Assembly: GCA_021850345.1 (NCBI GenBank)
Contig: JAJZMN010000243.1
Span: 1-10,977, forward strand
Length of the DNA stretch: 10,977 bases
Direction of reading: 5' to 3'
Source: Actinomycetes bacterium
GTDB lineage: Bacteria; Actinomycetota; Acidimicrobiia; Acidimicrobiales; RAAP-2
Shown one piece after another: positions 5,159 to 10,977 of the stretch (within the stretch, counting starts at the first letter, position 1; each line of letters opens with the position of its first letter). The notes under the pieces are model-generated. The model was given only the letters and a program-made list of their open reading frames with translations, did no database searches and was not told where the DNA came from. The position numbers and the translations under genes were made by a program.

Positions 5159-7174
5159 ATGGCGACCCTCGACCGACTGGAGCGCCTCACCGACCTCGTG
5201 CTGCTGCTGCTGCACAGCACGGCGCCGCGGACCCTCGACGAGATCGCCCGCGTGGTGCCGGGCTACCCGTCCTCTCCGACTGCGCGTCGCCAGGCGTTCG
5301 AGCGCGACAAGCGGATCCTTCGGGACGAGGGCATCCCGGTCGTGACCGAGCCGATCGAGGGTCCCGATCAGTACGGGTACCGGATCGATCCCGACGCCTT
5401 CTACCTTCCCCACCTCGACCTCGAGCCGGACGAGCAGGCCGCCCTGCACCTCGCCGTCGCCGGCGTTCACTTCGGCGATCCTAGTGGCCGGGACGCGCTC
5501 GCCAAGCTGGGTGCGACCGGCGCGGCGGAGACCCGCCCGGTCGCCGCGCTCGCGCCGCCACCCGCGCTCGCCACGCTGTTCGACGCGGTGCGGACGCGCC
5601 GTGAGGTCCGCTTCGACTACCACGGCGAGCCACGCACGGTGGCGCCCGTGACGCTGCGCTTTCACGGCGGTCGTTGGTACCTCATGGGATGGGACAAGAC
5701 ACGAGCTGCTGCGCGCACCTTCCGCGTCGACCGGATCGGCGGCTCACCCCGCGTCGGGGCGCCGGACAGCGGTGCGCCACCGGCGCCGCTCGACCCCGAG
5801 GTGTTCGAGGCGCCGCTCGAGCCCTATCGGGAAGCCGGCGACGACGACGACTTCGTCCTCGTCCATGTCGATGCCGTGGAGGCGCCGCGTGTGATCACAG
5901 AGGTCGGTGAACGCGCGGTCATCGAGCGCGAGCGGGACGGCGGAGTCCTGCTGCGCCTGGGCATGACGAGCATTGGCGTGCTGCGGTCCTGGGTGCTCGG
6001 GATGCTCGACCACGCAGAGATCGTGGGGCCGCCGGCCGCGCGGGCAGACGTGGTGCGGTGGCTGCAAGCGACGGCAAGCGCGGCGCTCGAACCGCTGGGC
6101 ACCGATCCCGGCACCAGCGACGTCGCAGTGGCCGACGCGGCCGCCGGCGCCCCTGCGGTCGACGAAACGGGGTCGCGGAGCGCCCAGGCGGTGCCCTCGG
6201 AAGCGACGAGGGCACGGGATCGGGGATCGAGCCCCACCAGCGTGCGGCTGCGGCGCCTGCTCGCGATCGTCTCGTGGCTCGCCGACGTGCGAGAGGCGTC
6301 GCTCGACGAGCTCAGCTCGCGCTTCGACATCGCCCCCGCAGAGGTCGTCACGGAGCTCGAGCTCGCTGCGTGCTGTGGGCTGCCGCCGTACTCGCCCGAC
6401 ACGCTGCTCGAGATCGTGGTGAGCGAGGATACCGTGCGGGCGTTCTTGCCCAAGGAGCTCGCCAGGCCACGCCGTCTCACGCCGCCAGAGGGCCTCGCGC
6501 TCGCTGCCGCGGCGCGCACGATCCTCGCGGTCCCCGGGGCTGACCGCACCGGCGCGCTGGCGCGAGCGCTCGCCAAGCTCGACACCGTGCTCGGTGATCG
6601 TCGCCAACTGGTGATCGACATCGATGCCCCCGCGCGCCTCGACGACGTCCGGCGAGTCGTCGAGACGAAGATGCAGGCCGAGATCGAATACCATTCGGCG
6701 TCGACCGACGAGGACACCGTGCGCGTCGTCGAGCCGATCGCCCTCGCCTCCCTCGACGGTCACTGGTACCTGGACGCGTACTGCCAACGCGCCGACGGGG
6801 TACGGCGCTTCCGCGTCGATCGCATCAGGGCGGTACGTCCTCTTGGTCGGCCGGCAGGCGCGCACGCCGACGGGCGGCTCGTCTCTGACCAAGCCTTCAT
6901 CCCTGGCCCGAGCGCGGCACAGGTCACCGTTCGCCTGGGTCCGGCCGCGCGTTGGGCCGTCGACAGCGTTCCGGTGCTCTTCGAACGGGCGGGCCCCGGC
7001 GGCACCCTCGAGGTCACCTTGGCCGTCGGCGGCCGCGCGTGGCTCGAGCGCTTGATGCTCGAGCTCGGTCCCCACGCCGTGGTCCTCGCGCCGCCAGAGA
7101 TGCGCGGGCTCGGCCCGCAGGCCGCCACGCGACTGCTTCGCCGCTATCTATCCCAGTCGAATGAGATATCATGA
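5159..7174 (+). CDS. pafBC: Fused PafB-PafC-type WYL-domain transcriptional regulator
   Basis: This 671-residue protein is two WYL regulators in tandem. The first half starts with a winged-helix DNA-binding segment (about 1-65: LERLTDLVLLLLHSTAPRTL, then RRQAFERDKRILRDEGIPV). Its WYL domain has GGRWYLMGWD (WYL at 173-175) and RTFRVDRI (186-193). A polar, alanine-rich linker (about 310-355) joins a second helix-turn-helix (LRRLLAIVSWLADVREASLD). The second WYL domain has DGHWYLDAYC (WYL at 536-538) and RRFRVDRI. In mycobacteria PafB and PafC are separate, form a heterodimer, and activate the LexA-independent DNA-damage response; fusions occur in other actinobacteria. WYL domains are thought to sense nucleic-acid ligands. 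The gene is usually near proteasome or tat genes, but here it stands alone between a divergent ctaG-like gene and a relaxase. The start is supported by the family N-terminus and the adjoining TACGCT. Other WYL regulators are possible, but the double architecture favours PafBC. Confidence 0.9.
   Translation: MATLDRLERLTDLVLLLLHSTAPRTLDEIARVVPGYPSSPTARRQAFERDKRILRDEGIPVVTEPIEGPDQYGYRIDPDAFYLPHLDLEPDEQAALHLAVAGVHFGDPSGRDALAKLGATGAAETRPVAALAPPPALATLFDAVRTRREVRFDYHGEPRTVAPVTLRFHGGRWYLMGWDKTRAAARTFRVDRIGGSPRVGAPDSGAPPAPLDPEVFEAPLEPYREAGDDDDFVLVHVDAVEAPRVITEVGERAVIERERDGGVLLRLGMTSIGVLRSWVLGMLDHAEIVGPPAARADVVRWLQATASAALEPLGTDPGTSDVAVADAAAGAPAVDETGSRSAQAVPSEATRARDRGSSPTSVRLRRLLAIVSWLADVREASLDELSSRFDIAPAEVVTELELAACCGLPPYSPDTLLEIVVSEDTVRAFLPKELARPRRLTPPEGLALAAAARTILAVPGADRTGALARALAKLDTVLGDRRQLVIDIDAPARLDDVRRVVETKMQAEIEYHSASTDEDTVRVVEPIALASLDGHWYLDAYCQRADGVRRFRVDRIRAVRPLGRPAGAHADGRLVSDQAFIPGPSAAQVTVRLGPAARWAVDSVPVLFERAGPGGTLEVTLAVGGRAWLERLMLELGPHAVVLAPPEMRGLGPQAATRLLRRYLSQSNEIS
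7167..7172 (+). promoter_or_regulatory. Candidate -10 element (TATCAT) for the relaxase gene
   Basis: TATCAT differs from TATAAT at one position and lies in a locally A/T-rich patch overlapping the last codons of the pafBC-like gene. It would start a transcript near 7179, about 45 bases before the relaxase start. No convincing -35 is visible. Read-through from the upstream gene is an alternative. Confidence 0.3.
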
Positions 7175-7177
7175 GAG

Positions 7178-7197
7178 GTAGTGAAAAGTAGCGGAAA
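7178..7197. repeat. Imperfect tandem 10-mers in an A/T-rich patch before the relaxase
   Basis: GTAGTGAAAA (7178-7187) is followed directly by GTAGCGGAAA (7188-7197), differing at two positions. Just upstream, ATGAGATATCAT (7161-7172) is a palindrome with one mismatched pair. The patch is clearly richer in A/T than its surroundings and lies between the pafBC stop and the relaxase start. Relaxase binding sites often look like this, so it is a candidate oriT or operator. No nic site can be identified by eye. Confidence 0.4.
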
Positions 7198-7224
7198 GCT
7201 GTGCCATCGCCGAGGAAGTGTCAC

Positions 7225-8670
7225 GTGCTTCGGATCTCCCATGTGACCGAGCGGACCGGCCGCTACTACCTCGCGGATCTCTCGCCCGGCAAGTGGCACG
7301 GCAGTGTCGCGGCAGGCCTCGGGCTCGACGGACGGGTCGAAGCCGGCGCGCTGCGCTCGGTGCTCTCGGGGGCGCATCCGCTCACGGGGCGTCAGCTCAG
7401 CACGCGCGCCACGACCGTGAGTGGATTCGACCTGACCTTCAGCGCGCCGAAGTCCGTGAGCGTGCTGTACGCGTTGGCGGACGCCGAGCACGCGGCTGCC
7501 GTGATGCACGCGCAACGAGCAGCAGTCGACGAGGCACTCACCTACGTCGACGCGCATGCGCTCTCGGTCAGGCGAGGCACCGGTGACGACCGCTCCATCG
7601 GGCGTGCCCGCGGCACGGTGGCCGCGCTGTTCGTTCACGATGTGAGCCGCGCCCTCGACCCGCACGTCCACACCCACGTCGTGGTGGCCAACTGCACCCA
7701 CGGCGTCGACGGTCGCTGGAGCGCGCTCGACAGTCGCGGGCTGTACGTGCACGGCCGTGCGGCCGGCGCGCTCTACGACGCGGCGCTGCGCCACGAGCTC
7801 ACCACGAGGATCGGGGTCTCGTGGGACCGCCGTCGGTCCGGCGCCTATGAGATGAGCGTGGTGGACCCGGTCCTCATCGGTGCCCTCTCCTCGCGCCGTG
7901 CCGAGATCCGGAGCCACCTCCACGACCACGCGACGTCGGGCGGGAGCTGGGCGACGCCCTCTCGACGAGCCCGCGCGGTGGCGTGGGCGGTGACGCGGGA
8001 TCCAAAGGCAGCGGTGCCGACACTCGAAGCGCTGCGCGTCCGGTGGCAGCGACTCGCGCGCGATGCCGGTTGGTCCGGCGAGCTCGCGCGATCGATCGAA
8101 CGGCCGAACCTGCGCGCCGCGGCCCGAACGAGCACCAGAATCGACGAGCGCACCTTCTGCGCGTCGCTCGAAGCCTCGCGCAATGCTTCGCGGAGGGCAG
8201 CAGCGACCACCACCGTGACGCGCCGTGACGTCATCGCCGCGTGGGCGCATGCCCTCGAGACGGGGGCGCCGACGTGCGTCGTCGGCACCTGTGTGGACGC
8301 GTTGCACGCGTGGGACGATCACGTCGGCGTCGCTGAGGTGCGCCATCCGCGCGACGCGGTCGTTCCCCCGCCGCACGTGCTCCAAGCACTCGGTCCTCGA
8401 CCCTCGATGCCCGACGCGCTCGTGCGGTGGCTGCGTGGTGCCGGCGCGATCGAGCAGTACCGCGATCGATGGGATGTCGGCGGCGCTCCTGAGCCGCTCG
8501 GCGTGCAAGGGACCAGTCCGGACCTCGCGGCGCTGCCGGTACGACGGCTCGCCGAGCACGTCGCGCTCACTCGCGACCTTGCGGAGATCCGCAGAAGACT
8601 CGGCCACGAGATCGGGCCCGACGTCGGACGAGCCCCGCTCGCGCTCGAACGGTCGCTCGGCCGAGGCTGA
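7225..8670 (+). CDS. MobF-family relaxase (TrwC/TraA-type), relaxase domain without helicase
   Basis: From the GTG at 7225 this is a 481-residue HUH relaxase. Such enzymes nick one strand at an origin of transfer, stay bound to the 5' end and lead the strand through a coupling protein. Catalytic tyrosine candidates are Y14-Y15 in GRYYLADL. The family motif GFDLTFSAPKSV is at 67-78. Metal-binding histidines follow the MobF spacing H-x10-H-x-H: H138 (FVHDVSR), H149 and H151 (DPHVHTHVVVAN). The segment from about 240 resembles the usual actinobacterial TraA continuation (RAVAWAVTRDPKA, then RRDVIAAWAHALETGA). There is no Walker A or helicase domain, whereas full-length MobF proteins exceed about 950 residues. 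The 7225 start gives the family-like VLRISHVT N-terminus and has AGGAAG six bases upstream; an in-frame GTG at 7201 would add eight residues. It converges on the coupling-protein gene with 9 bases between stop codons. Confidence 0.92.
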   Translation: MLRISHVTERTGRYYLADLSPGKWHGSVAAGLGLDGRVEAGALRSVLSGAHPLTGRQLSTRATTVSGFDLTFSAPKSVSVLYALADAEHAAAVMHAQRAAVDEALTYVDAHALSVRRGTGDDRSIGRARGTVAALFVHDVSRALDPHVHTHVVVANCTHGVDGRWSALDSRGLYVHGRAAGALYDAALRHELTTRIGVSWDRRRSGAYEMSVVDPVLIGALSSRRAEIRSHLHDHATSGGSWATPSRRARAVAWAVTRDPKAAVPTLEALRVRWQRLARDAGWSGELARSIERPNLRAAARTSTRIDERTFCASLEASRNASRRAAATTTVTRRDVIAAWAHALETGAPTCVVGTCVDALHAWDDHVGVAEVRHPRDAVVPPPHVLQALGPRPSMPDALVRWLRGAGAIEQYRDRWDVGGAPEPLGVQGTSPDLAALPVRRLAEHVALTRDLAEIRRRLGHEIGPDVGRAPLALERSLGRG

Positions 8671-8679
8671 CTGCGAGCA

Positions 8680-10404
8680 TCACCCGCGTTCCAAGCCACG
8701 TGCACCTGATCCTCTCGAGGGAGCGCGGTCGATCCCCTCGTGACCGGCGACCGTGTCGCGCCACGGTCCTGGGCGGTGATCGGCGAGGAGCTGCACCCAG
8801 CCGACGCGGTTGCGAGCATCGACGACGAGCGCCCATCCCGGGGTGCCACGTGCTACGACATCGACGGGAAGCCGGCGACGGAGCGCGGCCGAATCGGACA
8901 TGGAGACTTGATGCCCGCCTCGCCCCGACGAGCGGGCGACAGTCCGGGTCACGAGCTCGTGCTCGCCGCCGATCGTGGAGAGCGCTTCGAGCGTCGGAAC
9001 GTCCGCGATGCCGCCGAGCACCACGGACGTCCCGAAGATCGATAGGAACGCCTCGGCCTCGGGGCCCCAGCGGGCTCGCGCCTGCGAAAGGTCCTGGAGG
9101 CATGCAAGCGTGAGGAGCCCCTGCCCGGGCCCCTCGGTCACGAGGGTGGGAAGGTCGGGGAGCGGCGCGATGTTCGCGACCTCATCGAGGGCGAGCAGCA
9201 CTGGAGGACCGTGGGGATCCATCCGTGCGCGTCGGTACGCGCCGTCGCGCACCTGGGTGACGATCCCCACCACGAGGGGCGCAAGCAACTGCTGGTGAGT
9301 GCCCGGTGCGCAGATGTACAGCGTGTGCCGCCCGGCGCAGAAGGCGTCGACGTCGAGGTACGGGGGCTCGGTGGACGCGAGGGCGCGCTCGGTGCGGTAC
9401 GCGCCGATGACGCCGGAGGCGGTCGACCAGATGCCCGACTGCTCACGCGGATCGGTCGAGAGGATGCCGGCGAGCACGTCCGTCGGCATCGCGACATCGC
9501 CGTAGTGTGCTTCGAGAACATCGAGCGCCTGCGAACCGTCATGGCGGTCGACCCAGTGGACGACCGTGCGCATCGACTCCTTCGATAGCGCAGCGGCGTG
9601 CAGCAGGGGTCCAAGCAGCGACGCGGCACGCTCTGCCCAATGGCCGTCGTGGCCCGCGCCGATCGTGCCGAACCGCTGCCCGCGCGCGGCGCGGACCATC
9701 GAGTCCGCGACGCCGACCGCGTCGTCCCAATCGCGCGCCGCGACGACAGGAGACCACCCGACACGATGGACGCCCGGTGCCGGATCGACGGTCCCGCTCG
9801 GGTCGTACAGCGCGCACCATCCGAGGTCGCGACGCCCCGCCGCCGTTCGGCGGAGGACGTCTGTCTTCGTCGACGTCGAAAGCACGGCGCCCTCGGCGGC
9901 GAGCACGTTCGGCACGACCAGCGACGAGGTCTTGCCCGAGCGCGATGGTCCAAGCACGAGGGTCGCTTGCTCCCTGCCGGCCCAGGTCAGGCCGCTCACC
10001 CCCATGCCGAGGCAGATGCCGCGGCACGGGAGGGGTGCGGCAGCTCTTGTCAGCCTGTGCGTTGGTGACACGTCTCGTGGGGTCATGGCCCGGAGTGCCG
10101 ATGGGTCCTCGGCGCGCACCGCGCTTGGTCGGCCTGATGACGACGTCGGCTGCGTCGCGTATTGAACAGCGGCGTCGCACGAATCCTCGGCGCGTGGGCG
10201 CGCGCGTGCACCGGCTGCCACGGGTGGCGCGCCCTTCGTGCGCCGCGTCGCAAGCGGGCGCATGAGCAAGCGTGAAGCGGTCGGCACGGGGTCGAGTTCA
10301 CACGGGCAAGGGGCTGCACCGAGGCGCGCGCGGTACCGTTCGACGCGCGCGAGACGAGTGGCGACACGCATCGCGAAGGTCACAGACGCGCGCGACGGTG
10401 ACAA
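8680..10404 (-). CDS. VirD4/TraG-type coupling ATPase (type IV coupling protein), no evident membrane anchor
   Basis: The 574-residue protein is a hexameric-type DNA-pumping ATPase of the VirD4/TraG/TraD group, which hands relaxosomes to a secretion channel. Walker A is GPSRSGKT (152-159), followed by SLVVPNVLAAEGAVLSTSTK (161-180), where T4CPs fix the strand after Walker A. Walker B is VLLALDEVA (402-410, D407-E408). Then come CLQDLSQARARWG (435-447) and VVLGGIADVPTLEALS (461-476), the TraM-recognition region. Canonical members have one or two N-terminal membrane helices. Here residues 1-130 are arginine/alanine/proline-rich with no hydrophobic segment, so the protein looks soluble or the N-terminus is degenerate. 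The TTG start at 10404 has AGGT six bases upstream. ATGs at 10371, 10263 and 10086 are alternatives; the last still keeps the whole ATPase. Its obvious partner is the convergent relaxase. No other secretion genes are in view. Confidence 0.91.
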   Translation of the reverse strand: MSPSRASVTFAMRVATRLARVERYRARLGAAPCPCELDPVPTASRLLMRPLATRRTKGAPPVAAGARARPRAEDSCDAAVQYATQPTSSSGRPSAVRAEDPSALRAMTPRDVSPTHRLTRAAAPLPCRGICLGMGVSGLTWAGREQATLVLGPSRSGKTSSLVVPNVLAAEGAVLSTSTKTDVLRRTAAGRRDLGWCALYDPSGTVDPAPGVHRVGWSPVVAARDWDDAVGVADSMVRAARGQRFGTIGAGHDGHWAERAASLLGPLLHAAALSKESMRTVVHWVDRHDGSQALDVLEAHYGDVAMPTDVLAGILSTDPREQSGIWSTASGVIGAYRTERALASTEPPYLDVDAFCAGRHTLYICAPGTHQQLLAPLVVGIVTQVRDGAYRRARMDPHGPPVLLALDEVANIAPLPDLPTLVTEGPGQGLLTLACLQDLSQARARWGPEAEAFLSIFGTSVVLGGIADVPTLEALSTIGGEHELVTRTVARSSGRGGHQVSMSDSAALRRRLPVDVVARGTPGWALVVDARNRVGWVQLLADHRPGPWRDTVAGHEGIDRAPSRGSGARGLERG

Positions 10405-10462
10405 TGCTTGACCTGCGCACCGAAAGAAACGGAGAATGGATGTAACCGGACGCGCGACGGTG
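10389..10462. repeat. 12-bp direct repeat CGCGCGACGGTG flanking the coupling-protein start
   Basis: Exact copies lie at 10389-10400 and 10451-10462, 62 bases apart. They bracket the TTG start of the coupling-protein gene and the putative rightward promoter. Spacing is near six helical turns, so a protein bound to both could loop the DNA. Operator function is inference. Chance is possible in such GC-rich sequence but less likely for 12 identical bases so close together. Confidence 0.45.
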
Positions 10463-10596
10463 GACTATCCGCACTCACGCAAGGCGACCGATGCTGTGCG
10501 AGATGCTCGACGGGCATTCACAGAGAACGGTCGTCCTGCACTGTGCGGGTGTGACGCCAACGGCGAATCGGCAAGAACAAGAAAATGGCGTGACGC
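10405..10596. other. Intergenic region between the coupling ATPase and the right-edge genes
   Basis: This stretch is visibly richer in A/T than the rest of the window. A 63-codon plus-strand frame (10436-10627) exists, but its GGAG is only one base from the ATG and the product is unrecognised, so I do not call it. The region holds one copy of the 12-bp direct repeat and a possible sigma-70-like promoter, listed separately. Confidence 0.4.
10408..10437 (+). promoter_or_regulatory. Possible promoter reading toward the H1-like gene
   Basis: TTGACC (10408-10413, five of six matches to the -35 consensus) and GAGAAT (10432-10437, four of six to TATAAT) are separated by 18 bases. Transcription would start near 10445, between the two 12-bp repeats, and would include the small ORF and the H1-like gene. 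Promoter prediction by eye is weak evidence. Confidence 0.33.
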
Positions 10597-10719
10597 GTGG
10601 CCGGGAAGGAGCGGCGACGCATCATGATCCGTCATGACAACCAAGCAATCGGTGCAGCGATGCGGAAGCTGGTCGCGATCGGCGATGGGTTTCGCGGGCT
10701 CCACCTCGAGTCGATGTGA
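10597..10719 (+). CDS. Possible 40-residue small protein upstream of the H1-like gene
   Basis: From GTG 10597 the frame encodes 40 residues with a basic beginning (AGKERRRIMIRHD) and an amphipathic-looking remainder (AIGAAMRKLVAIGDGF). The alternative ATG at 10624 gives 31 residues and has AAGGAG twelve bases upstream, rather far. The stop is 21 bases before the GTG of the H1-like gene, on the same strand, as in a short operon or a leader ORF. I recognise no family. It could equally be non-coding leader sequence. Confidence 0.3.
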   Translation: MAGKERRRIMIRHDNQAIGAAMRKLVAIGDGFRGLHLESM

Positions 10720-10726
10720 CCTGAAT

Positions 10727-10734
10727 AGGGAGGT
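10727..10734 (+). promoter_or_regulatory. Strong Shine-Dalgarno fixing the start of the H1-like gene
   Basis: AGGGAGGT lies six bases before the GTG at 10741 and is the best ribosome-binding site in the window. It settles strand and start for the lysine-rich frame running off the right edge. Confidence 0.7.
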
Positions 10735-10740
10735 GCACCT

Positions 10741-10977
10741 GTGGCGATTGCCGCAACGAAGAGAGCGCCAGCCAGAAAGGCTGCGAAGCGCACTGCTGCC
10801 ACCAAGGCGGTGAAGCGGACGACCAAGAAGGCGGCCGGCGCAAGGAAGACTGCCGTACGCAAGACCACGGCACGAAAGGCGACGGCAAAGAGGGCGACCG
10901 CGCGCAAGGCGACCGCCAAGAAGGCGACCGCCAAGAAGACGACTGCGAAGCGCACCGTCGCCAAGCGGGTGGCAGCG
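10741..10977 (+). CDS. Lysine/alanine-rich histone H1-like protein, N-terminal part (runs off window)
   Basis: The frame stays open for 79 codons to the window edge. Almost every residue is Lys, Arg, Ala, Thr or Val, in repeats such as KKAT, RKATAK and AKKTTAKR, with no acidic residue. This matches eukaryotic H1 tails and the bacterial H1-like or HU-tail proteins that bind DNA through charge and compact the nucleoid. Because the tail-like sequence begins at the very N-terminus, this may be a free-standing H1-like protein. It could also be the disordered leader of a larger DNA-binding protein whose folded part lies outside the window. The start is well supported by AGGGAGGT at 10727-10734. At the DNA level the 15-mer AAGGCGACCGCCAAG is repeated exactly in tandem (10906-10935), suggesting expansion by slippage. 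The opposite strand is also open but would encode an odd Val/Ala/Phe mirror protein and is rejected. Confidence 0.7.
   Translation, partial: MAIAATKRAPARKAAKRTAATKAVKRTTKKAAGARKTAVRKTTARKATAKRATARKATAKKATAKKTTAKRTVAKRVAA
10906..10935 (+). repeat. Perfect tandem 15-bp repeat inside the H1-like gene
   Basis: AAGGCGACCGCCAAG occurs at 10906-10920 and again at 10921-10935, encoding KATAK twice. Looser copies flank it. This is typical of repeat-length variation in lysine-rich tails. Confidence 0.75.

Noticed and set aside
3991..5345. Large opposite-strand and plus-strand frames over the ctaG-like gene (3991-5220 minus, 4290-5345 plus)
   Set aside because: Both are low-complexity charged shadows. 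The 4188-5114 minus frame has seven membrane segments and CtaG landmarks.
5744..7075. 443-codon minus-strand frame opposite the pafBC-like gene
   Set aside because: It has no domain and the sense strand carries two clear WYL modules.
7144..7224. An integration (att) site or tRNA next to the transfer genes
   Set aside because: I found no tRNA-like fold, no tRNA 3' end and no matching direct repeat at the other side of the relaxase/coupling-protein module.
7144..8607. 487-codon minus-strand frame opposite the relaxase
   Set aside because: The sense frame has the full MobF motif set. The antisense product is unstructured and arginine-rich.
10436..10627. 63-residue plus-strand ORF in the right intergenic region
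   Set aside because: The GGAG is one base from the ATG, codon choice is unlike the neighbours and nothing in the product is recognisable. It also overlaps the small ORF at 10597 in another frame.
10632..10964. 110-residue minus-strand frame rich in Val/Ala/Phe that looks like a membrane protein
   Set aside because: It is the mirror of lysine/alanine codons in the H1-like gene, whose start has a strong Shine-Dalgarno. The hydrophobic pattern is an antisense artefact.
1..10977. CRISPR array, rRNA or tRNA genes
   Set aside because: No regularly spaced repeats and no cloverleaf or rRNA-like segments were seen on either strand.

Overview
The window is uniformly G+C-rich, with coding capacity on both strands. 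The fused PafB/PafC-type WYL protein (5159-7174) belongs to the actinobacterial Pup-proteasome and DNA-damage toolkit. The actinobacterial-style MobF relaxase, the caa3-type CtaG and the lysine/alanine-rich histone-like reading frame fit the same picture. My inference is a chromosomal segment of a high-GC actinobacterium, possibly a deep-branching lineage such as Acidimicrobiia; the sequence alone does not fix the taxon.

Left part (1-5158), housekeeping-like. A short, divergent acyl-CoA carboxylase carboxyltransferase (189-1544) is followed by a small CxxC protein of unknown function (1653-1979) and about 490 bases with no convincing gene. Next come a YbhN/LPG-synthase-TM family membrane protein (about 2468-3631) and a small putative lipoprotein (3639-4133), both on the plus strand and nearly touching. 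A caa3-type CtaG membrane protein (5114-4188, minus) converges on the lipoprotein gene. A large GC palindrome (4149-4180) sits between the two stop codons and looks like a shared bidirectional terminator.

Middle (5115-7174). Only 44 bases separate the divergent ctaG-like gene from the fused pafBC-like regulator. That gap holds a 12-bp perfect palindrome and a TANNNT -10 element placed for a leaderless transcript.

Right part (7175-10404), DNA-transfer module. A MobF (TrwC/TraA-type) relaxase without its usual helicase half (7225-8670, plus) converges, with 9 bases between, on a VirD4/TraG-type coupling ATPase lacking an obvious membrane anchor (10404-8680, minus). No type IV secretion genes, integrase or attachment sites are visible. 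The pair could be the core of a small mobilizable element extending outside the window, or a chromosomally settled relaxase/coupling-protein pair.

Right edge (10405-10977). An intergenic stretch holds direct repeats, a possible promoter and a possible 40-residue ORF. It leads through a strong Shine-Dalgarno into a lysine/alanine-rich H1-like protein that runs off the window.

The parts most worth following up are the relaxase plus anchorless coupling-protein pair next to a DNA-damage-type regulator, the CtaG homologue missing the family's histidines, and the short, divergent carboxyltransferase.
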